Origin: CAYYTU01 sp964474655
Lineage (GTDB): Bacteria; Chloroflexota; Anaerolineae; B4-G1
DNA: 54,039 bases
Assembly: GCA_964474655.1 (NCBI GenBank)
Contig: CAYYTU010000015.1
Span: forward strand, 1 to 54,039
Reading direction: 5' to 3'
How positions within the stretch are numbered: the stretch's first letter is position 1; each line of letters begins with the position of its first letter. The translations under genes were made by a program, and so were the position numbers. The notes under the pieces are model-generated. The model saw nothing but the letters and a program-made list of their open reading frames with translations. It had not been told where the DNA came from and did no database searches. Positions 34,891 through 41,737 of the stretch are shown piece by piece.

Positions 34891-35385
34891 ATGACGAAGC
34901 CATCCGCCGACGCGCTCGAGGTAGTCGTCGGGAGCCGGCTCCGCGAGCAGGGGCTGACCCTGGCGGTCGCCGAGTCGTGCACCGGCGGCATGATCGGGCA
35001 CCGGCTCACGGACGTGCCGGGGAGCTCGGCCTACTTTCTGGGGACGATCACGACGTACGCCGTCGCCGCCAAGGCGCGCCTGCTCAACGTCCGGCGCGAG
35101 ACGCTGGATACCGAGGGAGCGGTGAGCGAAGCGACGGCGCGCCAGATGGCCCAGGAGGTGCGGATGCTCTTCCGCGCCGACGTAGGCGTGGCGGTGACCG
35201 GCATCGCCGGGCCCAGCGGCGGCACGCCAGAAAAGCCGGTGGGGCTGACCTACGTGGCGCTGGCAACCCCAGACGGGACGTGGGTAGAGCGGCACATTTG
35301 GAAGCGCGACCGCTGGGGCAACAAAGCCCGCTCGACCGAGGCGGCGCTCGATCTGTTACGGCGTTATCTGGAGGACAAGCTGTGA
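34891..35385 (+). CDS. pncC: nicotinamide-nucleotide amidase (CinA C-terminal domain)
   Basis: 164 residues, a stand-alone CinA C-terminal domain. PncC deamidates nicotinamide mononucleotide to nicotinate mononucleotide in pyridine-nucleotide salvage. Seen: LAVAESCTGGMIGHRLTDVPGSS (catalytic Ser in the SCTGG motif), SYFLGT-like YFLGTITTYA, and the late VAVTGIAGPSGGTPEKPVG glycine-rich loop with the family's TGIAGP signature. The ATG at 34891 is 8 nt after AGGAGG; the in-frame GTG at 34882 overlaps that site and is rejected. Its last codon overlaps the start of the following small gene (GTGA). The ATP-NAD-kinase-like gene downstream makes a shared NAD theme possible. Confidence 0.93.
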   Translation: MTKPSADALEVVVGSRLREQGLTLAVAESCTGGMIGHRLTDVPGSSAYFLGTITTYAVAAKARLLNVRRETLDTEGAVSEATARQMAQEVRMLFRADVGVAVTGIAGPSGGTPEKPVGLTYVALATPDGTWVERHIWKRDRWGNKARSTEAALDLLRRYLEDKL

Positions 35386-35630
35386 AAGCGGTAGCTGAGC
35401 CGACGGCCGTCGAGGTTCGCTTCGACGTAGAGGGCGAGCTGACCCCACGTTCCTTCACCTGGCGCGGCGCCTCGCTCACAGTGGAGGACGTAGGGCGACG
35501 GTGGCGCGAGGGCGACAAGCGATGCTTCAACGTGCTGGCGGCCGGCAGCCGCTGCTTCGAGCTGCGGCTGGACGAAGCGTCGCTTCGCTGGCGCGTCGCC
35601 CGCGTCGGAAGGCCCCGACGCCCCGTGTAA
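35382..35630 (+). CDS. small DUF6504-like protein
   Basis: 82 residues. GTG start overlaps the pncC stop by 4 bp (GTGA). The frame is open far upstream through pncC, but only this part has a sensible start and family resemblance. The pattern EVRFDVEG ... SFTWRGASLTVEDVGRRW followed by FELRLDEASLRWRVARV resembles the small beta-rich DUF6504 proteins, which have no known function. Highly Arg-rich and cytoplasmic. Translational coupling to pncC is the best evidence that it is expressed. Confidence 0.7.
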   Translation: MKAVAEPTAVEVRFDVEGELTPRSFTWRGASLTVEDVGRRWREGDKRCFNVLAAGSRCFELRLDEASLRWRVARVGRPRRPV

Positions 35631-35646
35631 CGAACAGAGGAGAGGC

Positions 35647-36663
35647 GTGGTCGTTATGGCGCCGCTGGTGGAACGAGACGGAGGCAACATACGCTCGTTT
35701 GACCCCTATCGAGATCTGAAGCCCGTCGTCGAGCTGATCGACGTGGCATTCGGCAAGCGGCTGGACACGGTGGGGAAGATAGCCCTGGAGGAGCTGCGGC
35801 GGGCCGCTCGCTGGGGAGCGGTCTGGTGGTGGCTCCGGCCGCTGCTGGGCAGCGGGGGGATCGCGCCGGGCTTCGTCTGGATCGAAGAGGACGACAAAAT
35901 CGTGGGGAACGTCTCCCTGCGCCGGGCCTCGGCCCCCGGCGGGTTTATGATCGGCAACGTGGTCGTCCACCCCGAATGGCGCCGGCGCGGCATCGCCCGG
36001 GCCCTGATGGAAGTCGCGTTGGACGACATCGCCGTTCGCGGCGGGCAGTGGGTGGGGCTGGAGGTCCGCGCCGACAATCAGGTGGCGCTTCACCTCTACG
36101 ACACGCTGGGCTTTCGAGAGGTCGGCTCGACGCTCCACATGTTGCGCCCAGCCGGGACCTCGTGGGACGGAGAGGCGCCGAAATCGGATGCGCTCCGCTG
36201 CGGGCGACACGGAGATCGGCAAGCGCTTACCAACCTGGTGCGGGCCATGATCCCCAAGCCACAGCGCCCGCTGCTGGAGGTTCAGTCCGCGGATTACCAG
36301 CCCGGCTGGCTGACGACCGTCGAGCGGTGGCTGGAGGGCCGGCACGAAGTATGGTGGGTGATTGAGGAAGCCGGTCGGCTCGTCGGGGCCGTGCGAGCGA
36401 TCCGTGAGTGGGGCCATCGGCCCAACCGGCTGGAGCTTTTGACAGCACCCGATCAGGCCGAACATCTGGGGCCATTGCTGGCCCGAAAGGGGTTAGCCAG
36501 CCTGAAAGGCTCTCCCGATAAGCTGATTGAGACGGTGCTGCCTCATCCCGCGGAGGCAATGGCGCCGGCCTTGCGCGAGCTAGGGTTCAAGCAGGAACGG
36601 CAGCTGATCCAGATGCGAAAGGATCTGACACACCACATCGTGGTAAAGGCCCCTGGGGAGTAG
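35647..36663 (+). CDS. GNAT-family N-acetyltransferase
   Basis: 338 residues. The N-terminal GNAT domain (~15-170) shows FMIGNVVVHPEWRRRGIARALMEVAL, the acetyl-CoA pyrophosphate loop R-R-x-G-I/A, and NQVALHLYDTLGFREVGSTL, the late motif. The C-terminal half (~180-335) looks like a second, degenerate GNAT fold without a clear CoA loop. Acetyl acceptor unknown. GTG start at 35647 with GAGGAG 4 nt upstream; an ATG at 35656 is an alternative. The gene follows the small DUF6504-like gene by 16 bp, so it is probably in the same transcript as pncC. Confidence 0.85.
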   Translation: MVVMAPLVERDGGNIRSFDPYRDLKPVVELIDVAFGKRLDTVGKIALEELRRAARWGAVWWWLRPLLGSGGIAPGFVWIEEDDKIVGNVSLRRASAPGGFMIGNVVVHPEWRRRGIARALMEVALDDIAVRGGQWVGLEVRADNQVALHLYDTLGFREVGSTLHMLRPAGTSWDGEAPKSDALRCGRHGDRQALTNLVRAMIPKPQRPLLEVQSADYQPGWLTTVERWLEGRHEVWWVIEEAGRLVGAVRAIREWGHRPNRLELLTAPDQAEHLGPLLARKGLASLKGSPDKLIETVLPHPAEAMAPALRELGFKQERQLIQMRKDLTHHIVVKAPGE

Positions 36664-36795
36664 TACTACACCGAGATTTAAACGAAGTTGATCCCTTTGG
36701 GCTCTCTGGGACTCTGCGTGGGCCCCGCTGAACAATCTCAAGCTATCGACCACGCGAAATCGCAAAAAGTCTCTGATTGAGGACAGGAGGTCACG

Positions 36796-37509
36796 TTGAC
36801 AAGGGCCGTGGGCGTCGTCGGATACAAGGACAGCGGTAAGACCACACTGACCCGCGCGCTAGCCCGCGAGCTGGTCGCCCGTGGCCATGACGTGGCTATC
36901 GTCAAACACTCTTCCCACCACCTGGACCTGGACGAGAAAGATACCGCCACGCTGGGCGAAGTCGTCGATCAGGTGGGCTTCACGTCACCCCAGGAATCGG
37001 CTGTGCTCTGGAAAGAGTCGCTGGCTCTGGCGGATTTGCTGCCCCATCTGACGGCGGACTTGATCCTCGTCGAGGGGCTCAAGCACGAGAGGACGCTCCC
37101 TAAGATCGCCTGCCTGCGCGGGATACCCGATGACCACGAGCTGTTCGACGGGCTGGTCATAGCCGCCGTCGGCCCCCGGAACCAGGTTGAGGAAGTAGCA
37201 GTGCCGTTCCTGGATCGAGACAACATCAGGCAGCTGGCGGATCTGGTGGAGGAGCGAGCGTTCAAGCTCCCCGCCCTTGATTGCGGCGGTTGTGGGCACG
37301 AAACCTGTTACGACCTAGCCCGAGAGATCGTGTCCGGAAGGCGGAGCGCAGCGGATTGCGTCTCGTTGGAGCCAGCGGTGACGGTCACGATCAACGGCAA
37401 GCCGCTACCGCTAAATCCTTTCATCGCCGATCTGATACGCGGGGCTATGCTGGGCTTGTTGTCCCAGCTCAAAGGGTTCAAGCGAGGCAAGATCGAAATC
37501 CGGCTCTGA
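36796..37509 (+). CDS. mobB: MobB-like P-loop protein with C-terminal Fe-S-type Cys motif
   Basis: 237 residues. The N-terminal ~150 residues are MobB: P-loop GYKDSGKTT (9-17), VAIVKHSSHHLDLDEKDT, and LILVEGLKHERTLPKI. MobB is a GTP-binding partner in attaching GMP to molybdopterin. The C-terminal ~85 residues carry Cys163, Cys166, Cys171 and Cys188 (LDCGGCGHETCYDLA, then SAADC), the spacing of a [4Fe-4S] motif as in RnfB-like domains. TTG start at 36796, 5 nt after GGAGG. No other molybdenum-cofactor gene is in the window. The Fe-S part suggests a redox or cofactor-delivery role for a molybdo- or tungsto-enzyme. Confidence 0.85.
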   Translation: MTRAVGVVGYKDSGKTTLTRALARELVARGHDVAIVKHSSHHLDLDEKDTATLGEVVDQVGFTSPQESAVLWKESLALADLLPHLTADLILVEGLKHERTLPKIACLRGIPDDHELFDGLVIAAVGPRNQVEEVAVPFLDRDNIRQLADLVEERAFKLPALDCGGCGHETCYDLAREIVSGRRSAADCVSLEPAVTVTINGKPLPLNPFIADLIRGAMLGLLSQLKGFKRGKIEIRL

Positions 37510-37545
37510 TGGGACATACTGAATCGCTTACTCAACGAGGAGTCT

Positions 37546-38664
37546 ATGTCGAAATCGAAAACACTACTGGGACTGATTGTAAACCCCGTGGCGGGGATGG
37601 GCGGCAGCGTCGGGCTCAAGGGCACCGACGGTGAGATGTACAAGAAAGCGCTGGCGATGGGCGCCGAGCCGGTCACGCCCAGGCGAACCCGAGACTTTCT
37701 AGACCACATCGACCAGCAAGCGGACGTGAAGTGGCTCGTCGGGCCCGAGCAGATGGGCAAGCGATACATCGCAGACCAGACGTGGCCTTACGAGGTGGTC
37801 GGGCAGATCGGCGAGGAGACCTCGGCTCAAGACACCAAACGCATCGCTAGGATGATGGTGGAGCGAGGCGCCCGACTACTGGCCTTCGTCGGCGGCGACG
37901 GGACGGCAAGGGATATCCACGATGCGATTGATGGCACAATTCCTGTCGTGGCCGTGCCGGCCGGCGTCAAGGTCTACAGTAGCGTGTTCGCGCTCAGCAC
38001 GCGCGCGGCGGCCGAGATGGTGGAGGCGTTTCTCGAAGGGAGCGAGACGAGCGAGGAAGAAGTGCTCGACATCGACGAGGAAGCCTTCCGAGAGGACCGA
38101 CTGGCCTCGCGCCTCTACGGCTACCTCGTGGTGCCGGAGGTACGCAAGTTCCTCCAGCCCGGCAAGGTGCCCTCCAGCGTCAACCAATCGTCCCGCGAAC
38201 GGAAGAAGGATATCGCAGCCTTCGTGGTCGAGACGATGGAACCGGACAGGCTCTACCTGCTGGGTCCCGGCACCACGGTGCGGGCCGTCGCCGACGCGAT
38301 GGATCTGCCCAAGACACTGCTGGGGGTCGATGCAGCCTATGACGGCGAGCTGGTAGGCGAAGACGTGAACGAAGCAGCTATGCTAGAGCTGTTCGAGCGT
38401 TATGAGAAGCGCTCGATCATCGTCACGCCCATCGGCGGCAACGGCTTCATCTTTGGACGCGGCAACAAGCAGTTCACGCCCCAAGTCATCCGCCAGGTCG
38501 GCAAGAGCCACATCACAGTGGTAAGCACGCGGAAGAAAATTTCTGCCCTGGACTGCCTGCGCGTGGACACGGGCGACTACGCTCTCGATCAGGCATTGCG
38601 TGGATATATGCAAGTGACCGTGGGCTACAGGCAAAGCCGGATGATGAAAGTGCGCTGCGACTGA
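37546..38664 (+). CDS. ATP-NAD kinase / AcoX-family protein
   Basis: 372 residues. Seen: LGLIVNPVAGMGGSVGLKGTDG at the N-terminus, FVGGDGTARDIHDAI (the GGDGT motif of NAD and diacylglycerol-type kinases), VPAGVKVYSSVFA, and GGNGFIFGRGNKQFTPQVIR, which together mark the archaeal/bacterial NAD-kinase-like AcoX group. The C-terminus ends with a small strand region (LRGYMQVTVGYRQSRMMKV). Function in the family is not well established; NAD phosphorylation is the usual prediction. ACGAGGAG lies a few nt before the ATG. Follows mobB by 36 bp. Cytoplasmic. Confidence 0.82.
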   Translation: MSKSKTLLGLIVNPVAGMGGSVGLKGTDGEMYKKALAMGAEPVTPRRTRDFLDHIDQQADVKWLVGPEQMGKRYIADQTWPYEVVGQIGEETSAQDTKRIARMMVERGARLLAFVGGDGTARDIHDAIDGTIPVVAVPAGVKVYSSVFALSTRAAAEMVEAFLEGSETSEEEVLDIDEEAFREDRLASRLYGYLVVPEVRKFLQPGKVPSSVNQSSRERKKDIAAFVVETMEPDRLYLLGPGTTVRAVADAMDLPKTLLGVDAAYDGELVGEDVNEAAMLELFERYEKRSIIVTPIGGNGFIFGRGNKQFTPQVIRQVGKSHITVVSTRKKISALDCLRVDTGDYALDQALRGYMQVTVGYRQSRMMKVRCD

Positions 38665-38704
38665 CCGACTGATCGTTGGTCCACCAAAAGTTGATTAGTT
38701 GATT

Positions 38705-39691
38705 ATGCCTACAAATCTACCTCCCGAATACTTCAAGATTAAAGAGCACTACCGGGCCGCCAATTCACCCCAGAAGAAGGTCGAATACCTGGAGGAGATG
38801 CTCAGCGTCATCCCCAAACACAAAGGCACCGATAGGCTGCGCGGTGATCTGCGACGGCGACTGGCCGATCTGCGAGCCGCCTCCAAAACGAAGAAGGGGG
38901 CCCGACGCCAGGAGTCCATCTTCCACATCGACCGCCAGGGCGCCGGGCGCGCCGTGCTCGTCGGGCCGCCCAACGTCGGCAAATCCGCACTGGTCAATGC
39001 GCTGACCAACGCAACGCCAGAAGTGGCCGAGTATCCATTCTCCACCTGGGAACCAACACCCGGGATGATGGAGATGGAAAATGTGCAGATTCAGCTGATC
39101 GATACCCCACCCCTCAACGAGGAACATGTAGAGCCCGAGCTTTGGAACCTGATTCGCAGCACGGACGTGATCTTGCTGGTGGTCGATCTACAGGCGTATC
39201 CCCTCCAACAGATGGAGGACAGCGTGGCGATGTTGAAGGAGCACGGCATCGTCCCCACACACCTGGCGGAGGAAGCGCAAGAGATCGACCATCCGACCCT
39301 CAAACCGACCCTGGTACTGGTCAACAAGAGCGACGACGAGACATCCACCGCGGACTTCGAGGTCTTACAGGAGCTGATGGGCCCAGAATGGGAGATGTTC
39401 CCCGTCTCCGCCACCACGCACTGGAACCTGGATAGCCTGCGGCGCGTGATCTTCGAGGCTCTGGACATCATCCGCGTCTATTCTAAGCCGCCGAGGCGTG
39501 ATTACGATCCCAGCGCTCCCTTTGTGCTGCCGCAGGGAACCACCATCGAGGAATTCGCCGGCAAAGTCCACCGGGATTTTCTGGACACGCTGAAAACAGC
39601 CCGAGTCTGGGGCAGCGCCGAGTATGAAGGACAACGGGTTGGTCGAGATTACATCCTCCAGGACGGGGACGTGGTGGAGCTGCGCACCTAG
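38705..39691 (+). CDS. Obg/DRG-type GTPase with TGS domain
   Basis: 328 residues. N-terminal helical part (~1-75), then a G domain: GPPNVGKSALVNALT (G1), STWEPTPGMM (G2 region), DTPPL (G3), VLVNKSD (G4) and FPVSATT (G5). The last ~75 residues are a TGS domain (VLPQGTTIEEFAGKVHRDFLDTLKTARVWG ... RDYILQDGDVVELRT), as in DRG and YchF proteins that contact ribosomes or RNA. It lacks the glycine-rich Obg fold. The ATG at 38705 is preferred over the in-frame TTG at 38699; no Shine-Dalgarno is visible. Likely a ribosome-linked GTPase; specific role unknown. Confidence 0.88.
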   Translation: MPTNLPPEYFKIKEHYRAANSPQKKVEYLEEMLSVIPKHKGTDRLRGDLRRRLADLRAASKTKKGARRQESIFHIDRQGAGRAVLVGPPNVGKSALVNALTNATPEVAEYPFSTWEPTPGMMEMENVQIQLIDTPPLNEEHVEPELWNLIRSTDVILLVVDLQAYPLQQMEDSVAMLKEHGIVPTHLAEEAQEIDHPTLKPTLVLVNKSDDETSTADFEVLQELMGPEWEMFPVSATTHWNLDSLRRVIFEALDIIRVYSKPPRRDYDPSAPFVLPQGTTIEEFAGKVHRDFLDTLKTARVWGSAEYEGQRVGRDYILQDGDVVELRT

Positions 39692-39719
39692 CGCGTCAGG
39701 TCGCACTGCGGAGGATTTG

Positions 39720-40382
39720 ATGAGCGCCAAGCAACAGCTGATACCGGCCCGTCAAACCCGGATTGAGTTTCGAGTTTCAAACTCCCGTTTTATCGCCACC
39801 GCAGCGCCGGTCTTCACCATCGAGGCAGCGAAGGCATTCATCGAGCGCATCAAGAGCGAATTCGACGACGCGACGCACAACGTCCCCGCCTACCTGATCG
39901 GGCACGGTGACTCGGTCACTGCGCATTGCAGCGACGACGGTGAACCCTCGGGCACCGCCGGGCCACCGGCGCTGGCGGTGCTTCGCGGGAGCGGGCTGGG
40001 GGATGTGGCGGTCGTGGTGACGCGCTACTTCGGCGGCACCAAGCTGGGCACCGGCGGGCTGGTTCGAACCTACAGCGACGCCGTCCGCCGGGTGCTCGAC
40101 GTCCTGCCCCAGGCCGCCAAGGTGCCCACACATACCATCACCATCGAGCTGCCATATAGCGCCTTCGAGCCAGCGCGGCGGCTCATCGCGGCCCACCAGG
40201 GCCAGGTGTTGGAGGAAACGTTCGCCGCCCAGGTGACCGTAACCGCGCAGATTCCCCAACGGAGCTTCCCGGCGTTCCAGGCGGGCCTACGCGAGCTCTC
40301 TCGCGGCGCCATCGAACCTCAAATCATCGCCTCGAGCGAGTCGACGATTATGCCACTGGAGACAGAGAACGGCAACGCTTAG
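39720..40382 (+). CDS. yigZ: YigZ/IMPACT family protein
   Basis: 220 residues. N-terminal IMPACT/UPF0029 domain: SRFIATAAPVFTIEAAKAFI, DDGEPSGTAGPPAL, and VVVTRYFGGTKLGTGGLVRTYSDAV, the family's signature glycine-rich block. The C-terminal ~70 residues form the ferredoxin-like DUF1949 domain. The eukaryotic IMPACT protein modulates GCN2; the bacterial role is not settled. GGAGG lies 5 nt before the ATG at 39720; the longer upstream frame overlaps the GTPase gene and is rejected. Convergent with the permease gene, whose stop is 13 bp away. Confidence 0.92.
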   Translation: MSAKQQLIPARQTRIEFRVSNSRFIATAAPVFTIEAAKAFIERIKSEFDDATHNVPAYLIGHGDSVTAHCSDDGEPSGTAGPPALAVLRGSGLGDVAVVVTRYFGGTKLGTGGLVRTYSDAVRRVLDVLPQAAKVPTHTITIELPYSAFEPARRLIAAHQGQVLEETFAAQVTVTAQIPQRSFPAFQAGLRELSRGAIEPQIIASSESTIMPLETENGNA

Positions 40383-40395
40383 TTCTCCTACGTGG

Positions 40396-41694
40396 CTACT
40401 GCTTTTCGTAAGGTTCGCCGTCGGCGGCGGGGGGGGTTGCCTCTCCCACCACACCGGCCAGCACAACCATCGTCACCAGATACGGAGCCATCAGAAGAAG
40501 CTGGGAGGGGATCGGCACTTCCAGAATTGCCAGTTTGGTCTGCAGGGCGTCGGCGAAGCCGAAGATCATAGCCGCGCCAAAAGCCCCGAACGGCATCCAG
40601 TTGCCAAAGATCATAGCCGCCAGGCCGATGAAGCCCTTACCGGCCGTCATAAGTTCATCAAAGCGCCCCACTGAGCCCAAAATCAGGAAAGCGCCAGCAA
40701 GCGCCCCCACCACACCGCCCAGCGTGACATTGATGTAACGGTTCTTGAAGACGTCAATACCCAACGTGTCGGCGGCGCGTGGATGCTCCCCAACCGCCCG
40801 CGTGCGCAACCCCCAACGGGTGTATAGGAAGACGACGTGGACGATCGCCAACAGGCCAAAGAGCGAGTAGACGAGTAAATTCTGCTCGAAGAAAATGGGC
40901 CCGATGATGGGAATGCGGCCCAGCAGGGGGATTGAGAGCGGCGGCAAGACACTCACGTTATTTAACCGCCCGAACTCAGCCAGGATGCGAGCGCTCATAA
41001 AGCTGGTGACGCCAGTCGCCAGGATGTTGATCGCGGTCCCAGCAATGATCTGGTCGATCTTGAAGCGCACAGCCAGAACGGCCAACAGCAACCCCAGCAG
41101 CACCCCGGCGACCAAGGCGCAGATTAGCCCGAACAGCTGCGCTGCCCCGGTCGGCCATTCCCAGATGTTCGCCGCCGCACTGGCCATCAGCGCAGAGGTG
41201 AAAGCCCCAGTCAACATCATGCCCTCGATGCCGATGTTGATCACGGCGCAATTCTCGCATAACACCCCGGAGAGACCAGCCAGCGCGATTGGGACAGCCC
41301 GCAGGACCGCGCTGCTCAACAAACTGGTCAGGTTAAAGGATCGACCCCGAGCGGCCCAAGTAAGGAACGCCAGCACGAAGAAGACAGCCACGGCGCCCAG
41401 CGCCAGGTTGACCTGCTTAAAGCCACGAGCCAGCTGCCACCCGGCGATAAAGACGCACAGTAATGAAAGCACGTAGAGCGTGGTCGCGCTGGGCAGCACG
41501 AGATCTGGCACGGGTATTGAGGCAGAACGCTCGCCCGTCGGGGTGAGGACGAAAATGGCCGTCTGACTGGGGTCGGCAGCGCGAGCAAAGAGCATAAAAA
41601 TCAGAATCCCAACGCCCAAAAAGAACAAACCGTAGCTAAGCGATGCTTTGGACGCGACTTCCCTCGTGTCAGATGGTTCCAAAACTGCGCTCAC
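40396..41694 (-). CDS. ABC transporter permease, nucleoside/BMP-type (second permease)
   Basis: 432 residues. Integral membrane protein of the BPD_transp_2 class, paired in nucleoside-type importers with a second permease and a double-domain ATPase. About 10-12 hydrophobic segments; conserved INIGIEGMMLTGAFTSAL and WGLRTRAVGEHPRAADTLGIDV (the cytoplasmic coupling EAA-like region). GTG start at 41694 with GGGAGG 5 nt upstream; the longer frame to 41757 overlaps the upstream gene and lacks such a site. The first ~110 residues add two or three extra membrane segments before the usual start of the permease core. Last gene of the operon. Confidence 0.88.
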   Translation of the reverse strand: MSAVLEPSDTREVASKASLSYGLFFLGVGILIFMLFARAADPSQTAIFVLTPTGERSASIPVPDLVLPSATTLYVLSLLCVFIAGWQLARGFKQVNLALGAVAVFFVLAFLTWAARGRSFNLTSLLSSAVLRAVPIALAGLSGVLCENCAVINIGIEGMMLTGAFTSALMASAAANIWEWPTGAAQLFGLICALVAGVLLGLLLAVLAVRFKIDQIIAGTAINILATGVTSFMSARILAEFGRLNNVSVLPPLSIPLLGRIPIIGPIFFEQNLLVYSLFGLLAIVHVVFLYTRWGLRTRAVGEHPRAADTLGIDVFKNRYINVTLGGVVGALAGAFLILGSVGRFDELMTAGKGFIGLAAMIFGNWMPFGAFGAAMIFGFADALQTKLAILEVPIPSQLLLMAPYLVTMVVLAGVVGEATPPAADGEPYEKQ

Positions 41695-41737
41695 AATGAC
41701 CTCCCTGAAAAGATTGGCGATAACTTTGCTGTGACCA

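Noticed and set aside
34824..35381. Upstream extension of the small DUF6504-like frame
   Set aside because: Shadow of pncC in another frame; the GTGA junction at 35382 gives the sensible start.
40061..40075. tRNA T-loop-like GGTTCGAAC
   Set aside because: It lies inside the yigZ signature block and no cloverleaf can be folded around it; the similar GGTTCGAAT near 43765 is likewise inside a gene.
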